Source: Bimastos eiseni (lineage: Eukaryota; Annelida; Clitellata; Crassiclitellata; Lumbricidae). Taken from it: a stretch of DNA of 64,000 nucleotides. The stretch covers positions 6,197,731-6,261,730 of the forward strand of contig OY365817.1 of assembly GCA_959347315.1 (NCBI GenBank), given 5' to 3'. The position numbers and the translations under genes were made by a program. Shown one piece after another: positions 25,801-38,900 of this stretch (position 1 is its first letter; every line of letters begins with the position of its first letter). The notes beneath the pieces are model-generated. The model saw only the letters and a list, made by a program, of their open reading frames with translations, was not told where the DNA came from and did no database searches.

Positions 25801-28800
25801 TACAAAAAACAACAACAAAATTACAAACTTTTAATAGTTTAACAGAAAACATCAAATTTCCATATATGTGGAAAATTTTTACAAAAGCAGTCGCATGTCG
25901 CTGGTTACAATCAGGCTTAAAATGACCAAAAATGACGTTAAACCTCAAACCGGTCATAATTGATCCTAATGCAGAAACGATTACAAAAATATATATTTAA
26001 TACAAATAATATCTAACACTTTTGTTTGGACTTTCATAAAGGCATCAAAAAAGATTTTTACCAACAGCCCTATAATGTTACGAGACGGAAAATCATAATT
26101 TCGGTTCAAATTTCGCTATCTTTGTTGTCATATTTAATTAGGTTATGGTTCGAGATTTCCTGCCTTCATGGTCTCGTTTTGAAGCAGAATATCTCCTTTT
26201 CCTGTTCTATTAATAACATATGACCTTAGCCTATTTATTACACACACAGATAGCCCAGAAGGAGGTCGACTTATGTAAACAATAGCCGATACATGGTTAG
26301 CAACCAAAGCGCGTGATTTGATCACGTGATACAATCGTGAACTGCGGTTGGCTGATGGTTTTAAAGTCAGCTATGCGCATGCGCACTCGGTATGACCCGG
26401 TCTCTTTAAATGTCACGCACACACGGAATGCAATCTAGTTTGTTGATTTTGAAATACTTAATTCTCGAAAATGGAAGAGATTATCGCAAATTTGATTAAT
26501 GCTAAAGGGTCGGATCGAGCAAAAGTGCACGAATTGTTGCAAGAGTATTTGACCATCGATTGCAATGACAGGCACAACTACTAGGTTTAGACCCTCTTCT
26601 CACTGTGCTCGTTTTTATAAGACCTTAGGCATAACGGTTAGGTTTACAACCTGTATTATTGAGCTTGTCTTTAAGTATTCAGGTATAAATGCAAAAGTTG
26701 TGTCATTTCCTCTCTTGCACTACTTCATCTTTTACAATCCTTATTGTGCAATGTACAAGTTTATCATTAATTGATTAAGTTAATGATAGGAAATAATAAT
26801 TAGTATTTCAATTGCATTTTATTTTTTATCAGGATTCTTCTCGATAATCAATAATTGCAGTCTACCGGTTGAAAAATCTTGTACATTGCTGTTTGTTTTG
26901 AATGAAGGCTTTTAGCATTGGCTTTGCTTTTTTGTTGCATGACTTTTATAAAAGCAAACTGAAATAAATTTGATAAATAGAAAAAAATATTTTTATATGG
27001 GTTGTTTATTTGTACATGTAATGTAAACTTAATAATGGACTCCCATGCAGTAGCCAGTATGCTCCGGAGGACATGGTCAGGCGTAGAATGGAAATGGCTG
27101 CACTTGTCCCACGGGATCATATGTTGGTGCTACTCGGCAAAATTTCTTGCGCAATAAACATGTCCGATGAGACTTGTCGCAGCAGGAAATCCAGCCAAGT
27201 GGTGCGTCAACACCAGCGAACATCATATTATTTGGAAAGCCGTCAGATCTGCCGTACAACCTTTAAGTTCATCCACGGGATTAGCCAGGACAGACTGATG
27301 GGGATTCTCAAGTGGTATAAAACAGAAGGTTTAACACCAAAAGAAAAACAAAGTGGTGGACGTAAGAACAACACCCACTGCTTTCAGTTTAGCGAAATTG
27401 AAGATATCATTCGTTTCCTGACAAATTATGCCAGTGAGCATGCGATGATGCTTCCTGGAAGGGTTCCTGGATTTAAGCGGGATGATATCAAGTTGCTGCC
27501 ATCGAGCCACACCAAGACCAAAGTGTACGGCATATACAAAACGTGCATGGAACAACATGGAAAACGAGTCGCTGGATTTTCGACCTTCAAACAGTACTGG
27601 CTTCAACTCGTTCCATTCATCACGACGTGTAAGCCAATGACTGATTTGTGTTGGACTTGCCAAAACAACAACACGTTGATCTACCGTAGTGCCAATATCG
27701 AGGATCATGAAAAAGGTTTGATTTGAACTGCATAGTTTTCTATGATTTTATAGAGAAAAGCAAGAAAGTAAGTTGTTTGGGAAATTTGAAATGCTGTTGT
27801 AGTGTTTTGTTGTTATTAGGAGCACCAAGCTTTGTCTGCATACGAGTTTACAATTTGCACTTAACTAAATGGTGACAGGTTGACTAGAGTTTTTGACCTG
27901 TAACATGGTTTCAAACCTTGTCCAAGGAAGTTACAGCTTACTGACCTTGAGCAAGTCCATCATGCTCAATTGCACTGCAGTTGTATTGTATCGTATGACA
28001 TAACATGGGTTTAAATGGCTCAGACGTTAGAAGCACTGCAAGTTAACCTGTGTCTATCTCTCCTATCTTCCTCTTCCATCATCCAAATCATTCCAGAACC
28101 GTTGAACTGAAGAATTTCTGCCCTATTGTTCCTTGGAGTGTCTTAAACATAAATTTTATAATGATGTCCAGAATTGCCTTGTTTGTTGCTAATTAAAAAA
28201 TCCTGTAGCTGCACTGCCTTCTTTCAAATTATAATCTTGTAGGTTTCGATTAGTTCACTGCTGCCCCTCGTTGAAATGAAAATCTCAATCTTTACAGATT
28301 CAATGGTATAAATATAAGACCTTAGTTTTTAAATTAATTATAATACATATTTTTCACAGGTGACCGGCTTCGTCAACAAGAACAGCATTTGAATGATGTC
28401 CAGATTGAACGATCACTCTACAAATCCATGGTTGACGAGGCAAAATCAACATGCCTGGAATTCGGTCTCTCTGATTTGCAAGCAAGTGCTCCGTGTAGCC
28501 GCAGCATGTCCATGCACTACAGTTTTGACTATGCACAGCAAGTACATTTGCCGAGTGATCCTTTACAGCCAGGACCAATATACTTCCTTGTTCCACGCAA
28601 GTTAGGTATATTTGGTGTCTGCTGTGAAGGGGTTCCTCGACAAGTGAACTTTCTGATTGATGAAGCCCATCTCATCAGTAAGGGTTCGAATGCTGTTGTG
28701 CCCTATTTGCATTATTTCTTTCAGCATTATGGATTTGGTGAGACTGATGTCAAGCTTCATTGTGATAACTGTTCAGGCCAAAACAAGAATCGTTTCATGC

Positions 28801-31800
28801 TTTGGTACTGTGCATGGAGGGTTGCCATTGGTCTTCACAAGTCTATAGTGTTGAATTTTTTAATCCTAGGACACACAAAGTTTGCCCCGGATTGGTGTTT
28901 TGGGCTTCTGAAACAGGCATTCCGACATCATGCAGTTTCATCTCTGTCAGAAATGGCATCTGTGGTGAATGGAAGTGCTTCTGTAAATCAGAGTCAGCTT
29001 GTTGGCCTGGAAGTTGGAACATCCTTGGTTCCAGTTGGAGATTGGCAAGAACATCTGCGGCCATATTTTCGGGCATTTTCGGGCATTAAAAAACATCAGC
29101 ATTTCAGGTTAGATGAAGTGTCATTCAACTACATAATTTTGTTCGCTTACATGTGCAACAGAGAAAATGCATGGAGATTTGTAGATTTTTATTAGTGCCT
29201 GTCATTGCAGTACTTAACTATAATGCTACAAGTTATCTATATGATAAAATTATTGTGCATATTTTTTTGTTTCTGCTCTGACCCTTTAAATATTATTTTA
29301 ATTTCATTTCACCTTTGATTCCAAGCTACTTGTTCATTGGGTTTTTTACACTGGAGTGCTTCTAACTGGTTTACACTACGAGAAGTACTTTGTAATTGTT
29401 TGAACATGATACAATTATTATGCATTTCAGGTTTGATTCGGCTCACCCCGGAATGGTGTTTGCCAGGGTGTCACCTGAGGACCCAGAAGTGCCTTTCCAG
29501 CTTTTCAAGAGCAAAGATGCACTACCAATGGAAGCACCAACTCCAATCACATCTCCAGGAATGGATGATGCAAGGAAGTGGTATCTATACCACAAGATTC
29601 GACCTTTTGTTGCAGATCCGTGGAAGGATGTGATGTGTCCATTGCCCGAAGCCTTCTCCAGCTGGACTTGAGGACAAAGAACCCTTGGAGAAAGCAGTTT
29701 CCATTGAGAATTCTGGACGAAGACACCGCGCTTCCTCTTCTATTGAACCAGATCCACCGGTTGGTGAAACACGTAAAACTCACGGACGTGGTGGCAGAAG
29801 ACCTCTGTCTTCGCCGGTTGACACTGGAAGCATCGGCAAAGGGCAGACTGAAGGGAGGAGTCGTGGACGTGGGGTTGAAAATCGCGGCCGGGTTACTCGT
29901 TCTGGCCGAAATGTAAAACCAGTTGTCCGGCTGGAGTGACCTGCTAATTCACTTTTTATATATTCTAAATATTGTTTCATTATTATTATGTGGGTGAGCT
30001 CGCTTGTGCTTTGGTTTGTGTGCTGGGTTGTCAATCGAGGGTTAAGTATTCAAATCTCCTCTAGGGCAGAGATTTGCATCAAGAATTCTGCTCTGCCTGC
30101 ACCTCATTACCAACCAAGCTATGACGATTTCACTGATTGCACACTGTCGCTGGGAAGATGAGACTGTGAGGGAGAAGATTTGTCCCGCTCTGATATGCCG
30201 AGGCTAAGATATGAAGTTGCTAATGCTTCACACCAATGACTGCCTTTCCGGCTAGCTTATAGGGCTGATGTTTTCTATTTCCTCTATAATTTAGATCTAA
30301 CATTTTTTCATTAATTTTTGTCGTATTGTTATATTTAATTCCTATAAAAAAAATTTTGCTCTTAAACGTCTGCTAGTATTAGACTGTATACCATAAGATT
30401 TGTCTTTTTGTTGTAGATCCATGGACGAATGTGAATGCCTGTTGCTACACATGAACTCGAAGACGACGCCTTGGACAAAACAGAGCAGAAAAGAAGACTG
30501 GCCAAAAATACATCAATTCCTTTTTAACTCCGCCACTGCTTGTACTCTGGCAGTGCCAGTCCCAAGCCTGGATAAAGGAGGAGGGCGACACAACACTAAT
30601 CTTTTTTTATCAAACAGTGTCATTAAAATGAAGCTACTACATCCGTTGACGATCCAGAGCCACCGATCGCCTTCACGCCAAACTGGACGACATGATGCAG
30701 AAGACCTTTTAACACTTGCAGATGGTCGACTGAAGGGTTAGATCATGTTTCCACAGGGGACCCAGAACACAAAGGAAGCACATCATCCTGTGGTGATTCA
30801 GGATCATCTGTTCCTGGTACATCTTAAACTCTAGATGGTGGTGGGAGAAGACCCGTGTCTTTGTCAGTTGACGTCAAAAACATAGTGTGACAGGAATAAA
30901 CTGTCATTTTATTTTAGTTTTCTGATTATTTGAATGTTAATTTTAATTTTATCCATTGTTGTATTGCAATACTTAATTCCTCAGCAGAAAATAGCAGTTT
31001 ATCCTCTCTTACAATCGAAGACTTTTCTAATTAAATTGACATTTTAGTGTCAATAATTTCTCGTTAGTACACTGGAATACCTTTAATAACTTTTTTCTTC
31101 GTTGAGATATCTACACCATATTTGGACAGTGCATTTTCAATCGCAGCAACTACAATTGTGCCAAATGTCACTTAAATCGGTTCAAAAACAATGTCCGTTG
31201 CTAAGGAGATTATAAAAATAATTTGACCAAACTTTGTACGCAGTTTTCTCAAATAACGATTTACGTAACCCATCGTCCTTGAAGTTCTATAACTTTGTCT
31301 GTATGTGAGACATAAACAAGCGGAAAACGGTTTTGGAAAGGTAAATCTTGCATCTACAAGATGGTGCAATTAAAAGAGAGAAAAATATTTTGTACTTGTG
31401 ACTGCTTTCGTTGTGACAGGACACATATTATATTACACCCAGATCGACAGTTAAAAGTAAACGTGATGCGATTCAATAAAATTTGGCTCATGTCATGGAA
31501 AATGAAATATGACATTTTCAAACCACTTTTAACTATAGAATTCTCTCTTTAAAATGAAGACATGAACATGAAAGTGGATCTTCAAGATCTTGATCTTTGA
31601 GACTTACAAATATTTTTATGACAAAACCTGCAATATAAAAGTTTTCAGGAAATGCGACTCAAAGACATGACATAAATTGTCCTCAACAGCATGCAGGCGT
31701 CTTAACTGCCTCTGAATTCTGACAATAATCGTGAACTGATAATAATTACCATAATTTATGGGAACCCCATTGACTCACACATAGTCCCAGCTTTCGAATG

Positions 31801-32876
31801 ATACCAAGTTCAACAGGGGCATTATTTGAGAGACGGCAATGATTTGAAATGAAAAAAAAGTCAGAGTTTATAACCAATATTTAAGAAATTAAGAAAAATA
31901 TTCCTCGACAGAGTTGTGCAATAATACTTTGCAAATAAACAGTACTACATGAAAATTCAAATAAGTACAAATTTGCCCATGATCTCAAAAATGCAGTCGT
32001 GCAAATTCAAATGATTTTGTCAGATGACATCACAAATGTTAGAGCAGAATTTAACTAGAAATTTTGTTAAAAAATTATTTTAGTTAAGAATAGGACAATA
32101 TAATAGTATGAAATAATAATAATTAAAATACCATTAGAAAAAATATATCTTGCCACCATCACGCTTGTACTCATATACCTGAGGTGTAGAGGCGTGCGGA
32201 TAGGGCATTTTGGCTACCTGAACTATAGAATTTTCCCTTTAAAATGACGACAGGAACATGAAAGTGTACTCATAACACAGGAACAAAAAACCCGTAACAC
32301 AGGAGCGTTACCCGTACCCGACCCATACTCAAAATTACTACTAAACCCAACCCACTCCCAGAGGTACGGGATGTCATTAGCCTCTCTCATAGTCTTGCTG
32401 CTTACCAGGCTAATAGGATCACAACTTACTAAGCATCATGCTGTTGTCATAGTACTAGCAGCAGCAGCAACAACAATAGGAGAATAACACACTACAAGAC
32501 AGTTTATGCCAAAGTTATACAAAACTAGCCTTACTACCAAGCTTCACCTGGAATTTAGATTTGTGTTATCATTTCAGTACTAACTTTGAATTTAATGTTC
32601 TGTGACACAGCAGCTGTACTCAGAGCCTGCACCACTTGACCCCATATACAGGTGAGGATGAAGTTGATGAAGAGAAGTTGAAGAGTGCAAGAGGTTCTGA
32701 GGGGCATATGTGGAGTCCTGATATTTTGGAATCGCAAACCCCTCTATGTCTTTGTCAGCTGCTACATAGTATTCGTGCACAATTTGGGAGCAATCGCTAG
32801 AGCTGATCAAAAGTTTTTATTGAACATACATGTACATAGATAGTTACATGCATACTTTTCTTCTTTATATGTATAG

Positions 32877-32909
<33 letters not shown>

Positions 32910-35900
32910 GAAATTTGATACCGCCCTTCTTCCATAATTTTTTGCTCAGAAGTGCACAGACACGCCTCGACGGCGCAATTGGAGTTGTGCTGCAGAGCAA
33001 TTGTGCTCAAAGGACTTGCTCAAGGTCCCTAAACAGTGACTCCCCGGCCAAGGCTCGAACCCGCTCGCTCAGCGCACACTAAACGCTAAGGGCTGACCGC
33101 TCTAACCGATCGACCTCTGTGCCACACATCTTCTTTTTCAAGTTTAGATATCAGCAATTTGGGCAACTGAAAAGTTAAAATGCCCAAATATTGGAATCAA
33201 AAGTAATTTCTGCTCTGAAACTAGTCATGTTGACCTAAAAATTCATGTTAGAACATGTTGTAAAAATTTCACATTGCATGCATGACCATGGGGACGTCGT
33301 AGAGTAGTGGTGAACACACTGGGATGCAGAGCTAAGGAACAGAGTTTGAGACCCGTATCTCACCTAAGGTTAACTTCTTTTCTTCTTTCGTTAGGCAGCA
33401 GCGTTTGTTAAAAATTAGATGCATAACGTAATGATGCCATGAGTGGCTGCAGACAGTCAGATTCAACTCCTGTAATAATTCATTTATACTGTACCTGTGA
33501 TCATACTGCCGCTTGTCAGCTTGAAATTAAACTAAAATTATTATATTATTATTCTATTCATGAGCCTTTGTTGAGACGCACAAACAGGCAAATTTTTTTT
33601 CTTATGGGAGAGAAGCAAATCAGCTATAAAAGAGACCAAAAAGAGGAAATCGTCTTCTTGGTGGTGAAGTACTACTGGCAGTTGCTGCTCATTACTCCTT
33701 TGGTTGAGCGCATGTGGGACGCCTCCTCTGTTCTCGATTCTTGATTATTTCCTAACCGCTTATGAGATAATCCTGCAAAAACCCAGTTCATCTGACTTGG
33801 TAGGTGCATCCAGCTTGACAGGAGGCCCTCGACAGAACTTCCCCCACCTTTCTTTCTGCTCCACTGTTTGGGATTTGACCCCATCCTTTCTTTCTCTGAC
33901 CATGTCAACACGACTTGCTCTTGCCTCTACCATTTGTGTCAACGTATAGAGATAGAGATTCGCCAGTCGTTGTCACTGCATGTGGTGATGACATTTTTTC
34001 ACGCCTCGATCTGCTGAAGGGTGGACTTCGGGAACATTGCCTACATCGGTCTAATTACATTTACAAGTTTTTCAAGACTGCAGGTATCAAATTCAGATTT
34101 ACTGACTGCTTACCAAATATAAAATCAATAAACTATATAATTGAATTACTACAAAGACATATATATTTACAAGAGTTAAATATAGTTAATAACAGCCTTA
34201 CCATTTGGCTGAGATGCATCATCGGTTTCCTTCCAACATACATCTCCAGTGTTTGGTTTCTGAGGAACTGAATTTCCTGGATTGCTCCTGCATGAAACTG
34301 CAACAGATTGCAGAAAGTTTTCGTCTTGCGCGTTTCTCCATCCTAACCAACCAACCTCTGGCTGGCTGGACCGTGCCAGCACAGCACCATTTCTAACATC
34401 TCTACACAAAGAATAATATAAAAATCAATCTTTTAACCATGACTTCTAACTGATGACAGGCTAGTACAGGCTGGCAAAAGCATAATGGAAGGAAAGGTCT
34501 TCATCATCATCAGTTTCCACTGCTAGGCATTAACATATTCCCACCGGGTAACGTGTCACCCAAAATGGGAATCAGATTATAAAATAAATATAGTTTCATT
34601 AGGTCATACCTAAAAACAGCATCAGCATTTTGACATAGTAGCTAAGTGAGAATAAGCAAATCTGCTACATTTTCCTTTCACATTGAAATACATATCCATT
34701 ACGTACTAACAAAATGCTCTCTGAATTCTACATGTATTTTATGTGACAGAAAGATATGATAGTCTTTGGATATGATCTTTGGGTGCTGCTGGCGTGTAAA
34801 CAATGCGCATGGTGTCTGCACATTTTATTACACTATGTAGCAAATTAATAAATTTCTTTTATTACTGGCTATTAATTGTTACTTCTTTATTGCTCCTGCC
34901 TCAAAACATATAAAATGGCCATTATTCCCCTATATCTTTGCTTTTGTGACCAGGAGATCGATATCATGACAGTTAGCAAATCCATAGGCCTTCAATGCTG
35001 AGTAAATTTGAAGTAGCTATTTGAACTTTCTAGAACTTTTTAGAATATTCTAGAATGCACGCAAACTTTCCAATCTATAAATAACAGCATAAATACACGT
35101 GCCTTAAGCCAACAAGTTAATTTTTGTTCTAGCTCCCTAAGTGGATTGTCTGCATATTTGAGATGGCATCAAGAGGCTGCAAGTATCTAGCAGACGTGTT
35201 TTGCTATGTCTGTTGCCAATTTATCAAGACAAGAGCAAAAAAGGTACTCTGTGGAAGCATCTGCTAAGTTCATCTCGGAGCCTCAAAGCCGTGCTGGTCC
35301 ATAACGGGAACAAATATCCGTCTGTTCCTATGGCTCACTCGGTGCACCTCTTGATGTGCCTGTACCTCTAAGAGAATTACAACACCGTCAAAACCTTGCC
35401 GAACGCCTTGAAGTTTCATGAGCAGGCCTACGGCTGGGATGTCATCAGAGACTTCAAAATGGTAACATTCCTGATGGGTCTCCAATCAGGTTGGACCAAG
35501 TTTCCCTGCTATCTTTGCCTTTGGGACAGCAGAGACAACAAGGCGCACTCCCACAGGCGGTGTAGGCTCCAGCAGACAGAGTTCTCTGTGGGGAGTAAAA
35601 ATGCCAAGCGGGAGCCGCTGATGGTCCCTCAGAAAGTGCTGATTCCACCACTGCACATTGAATTTGGCCTTATGAAACAATCTGTCACAGCTCTAGATAA
35701 AGAATCGGCAGATTTCATGTACCTTCTTCCCCAAGCTGTCTGAGGCAAAGGTGAAAGCCAGTGTTTTCGTCAGACCACAGATAAAGAAAATCGTGAAGTG
35801 CAAGAAATTCCAAAAAGCTCACTAGAAAAGAGAAAGTGGCTTGGAACAGCTTTGTAGCAAAATGGGCTACATGATGTCCCTCAAAGTTCATATTCTTGAT

Positions 35901-38900
35901 ATTCACCTTGATCACTTCAAGGAGAACATAGGAGCATACTCAGAGGAACAAGACGAGCGCTTCTACCAGGATATACTAGACTTTGAAAGTCGCTACAAGG
36001 ACAATATAACGAGAACATGATGGTAGGCTACATTTGGGGGCTAATTCGTGAAGTGATTTATGTACAAGTGTAAATGTCGGAAAACTAAGCATTTCTAAAT
36101 CTTGTATGATCGGTTTTTTAATCACTTTATGTTGTTACATGTTTGTTTTGATTAATTATAATTAATAATGTGGTTTCTTCTTATTTCTATTGCTTTCTTG
36201 CTGACTGAACATGAACAAAAAGAGGAAAATTCGCTCGTTTCTTTTGGAAATGGGTATATTTCAAATATGATGATACTGGTCACAAAAGATAAGTTTCAAG
36301 TAAATAACAAATGTGTTTCCTATATTTTTGAGGCACAAATAAGCAGGAAACTACCCTCATTGCCTGGGAACAAAAATTATGTTACATTGTGTTATTTAAC
36401 TTTTGCTATTTCTCAAGCATAATTCCGACTCCTGATTGTAGCCACTTCTGGGCAGTCTGTTTCAGGAGCTTATTCTCTAATTATTCAGTCTTGATAACTT
36501 TAATGAATCGATTTATAGATAAATCATCTCAGTATACATATGCATCAGACTATTAGCGCTAATCACCTCACGTGTCTGAGTTTGTTCTCAAAGTATTAAG
36601 TGTACTATTTTTAAATGAGCAACGTCTGCATTTCTTTAATAATATTATTCTTAAGACCTCAATCTGCTCTTTTGAATATTTTATTGGTGACTTTAACTGA
36701 CTCTGAACTGAATATGATGGAAAGTGATGCTTGGAGATAGTTGGTTTGCAATTGGGCGTGTGGTCGTTCAACTTTAATTGTATCGGTTTTAGATCAGTTT
36801 TTGACATTTTTTCCAACAAAGTTCACCTTTCACATTTCGCGTATTGCTGCAGTGTGACCTACGGAATTACACAACTCAGTTGTTTCTTCAGTTCATTCCG
36901 CTTTGGATGACGTTAAACGAATTTATGGATCTCTCGACCTCTGCCTCAGTTACCACAACCTACGTGTGCACAGCTTTGCTCATTGTACTCTGAGTCGTTC
37001 TGCCTATGCCAAGCATCATCACATCACCCCAATCCTCAATTCACTTCACTGGCTAAAAATCCCAGAGCACATTCACTTCAATATCTTATCATTAACTTGT
37101 AACTCCATACAATATTCACAGCCCAAATATCTTCGTGAACTCTTCACCATCCAGCCAACCCGTTCTACCCGATCGTCCTCTTGCCTCACCCTCACTCGAC
37201 CTCCGATTACATCTCATCTCAAGTTCTCCAACCACACAATATCAAATGCCGCAACTCGTCTCTGGAACCTCCTGAATTTCATGCCTTCTCGGTTCCTTCA
37301 CCATCATTACCTGTCATGCAGCATCATCTGTCCCTAGCGCCTCTTTCCATCACACCCCAGGCTTTCCATTCTAAACTTAAGTCCCATCTTTTCAAGAACC
37401 TAGACTCACTACTTGACATCCCACCTGTCAATCCTCGACCAAAGCGACACCCTCTTTAACAGCTACTCTGCCTCCCGCCTGACCTCATGGAAACCGAACT
37501 CTGACCGCCCACGAACTATCCTTTGGACAACCCTTTTGACCTGACGCAGCGCTCATGAATAAGCTGGCGCCCTGCACTTAGCTTTTAAGTGGCGCTTTAG
37601 AAATTTGGAGATTACGATTACGATGCTACTTGGAAGGCCCTGTTTGCCCCTTACTTATGGCATCCGGATTGGCTTTGGCTTGTGTTGCTGACCCCTTCTA
37701 GGCCTCTCCAACCTTCGACTGACACCTCAACAAAATAGCAATCAACAAAATAGCACCGACAAAAGAGCACCCGACTAAATAGGCTTTTGAATGTGCACAC
37801 AATTGACAGTGGCGCACTTTAGTCCTGCATGCTAATGACAAGCAGGACACCATTTAGACGCAAATGACCTCATGTCTACATTTCAGTCAGAAAGGGACAT
37901 TCCATTTTGTAGAACAGATGATCTTACTTAACTCATCATGGATGCATGTAACACCACTGATTCTGTTCGTGTCACACAATCACCTCAGCCAACGATCATG
38001 ACATTTTTATCACACGTCTCAGAATCTCTTGTGGAATTGTTGGATAACCTCTGAACTGGCTTTCTTCCTTCCATTCGATTCAATAATGGTTTTGTGGTAT
38101 AAGAGGAGCATCTCTGATGAATTTCTCTAGATGAGGTGAAATATATATTTTCAAATACAGCTCAGATTCTGGTAAATCAAATGTAATCAGTAAGAGGAGA
38201 TGAATGCATATTAGTTAAACAAAGTAAGAGTACTGTTATGAATCAGATTCAACATTTTATCAACAGGAAGAAAAACACCTATTCAACAGTTTTCATATTA
38301 CAAAATCTTTATCAATTGTATTTTAATAGATGGAAATGAATGTTGATGAATTGCATTACCTCCATACTATTGATGGAAACCTCCTTGAAGACCTGAAATT
38401 AGCAATGCTTTCAATGTCCTTGTCAGTAACTGAACTCGGAACAAGATGATATTTCGGATATGAAGAACATATGCTGAAATTATCATAAATTCACCATTCA
38501 AATGCAGAATCGGGAAGACATCAAAAACTGAATATAATTGTTAAACTTAATAAGAAACTCAATTACACCATAAAAATAAACAGAGTTAGACTCCATACAA
38601 TTTTGAACATCTCATTTTTTTAGAACATACCAGGATTTAAGTCGATTCATTCATTCAAAAATTTATATAGCACCCATTCAAGGTAACTAATTGTAAGAGC
38701 TCCCAACTACAGAAAAGGTTGAATAAATAATTTGGTGTAACATTTCAACAATGTCAGCTACTAATTAACATAACTGACAATCAATTGACATTGATTGATT
38801 GATAACTGACTAATATGTTCATTTACAGCACCGTCACTTAGAACAGTGGTTCTTAATGTCCGTAGTCCGCAGACCACTGGTGGTCCAAAAAGCTCTGATC

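Noticed and set aside
27331..27708. A minus-strand open frame of 125 codons
   Set aside because: Shadow of exon 2 of the DUF7869 gene; no splice or domain support.
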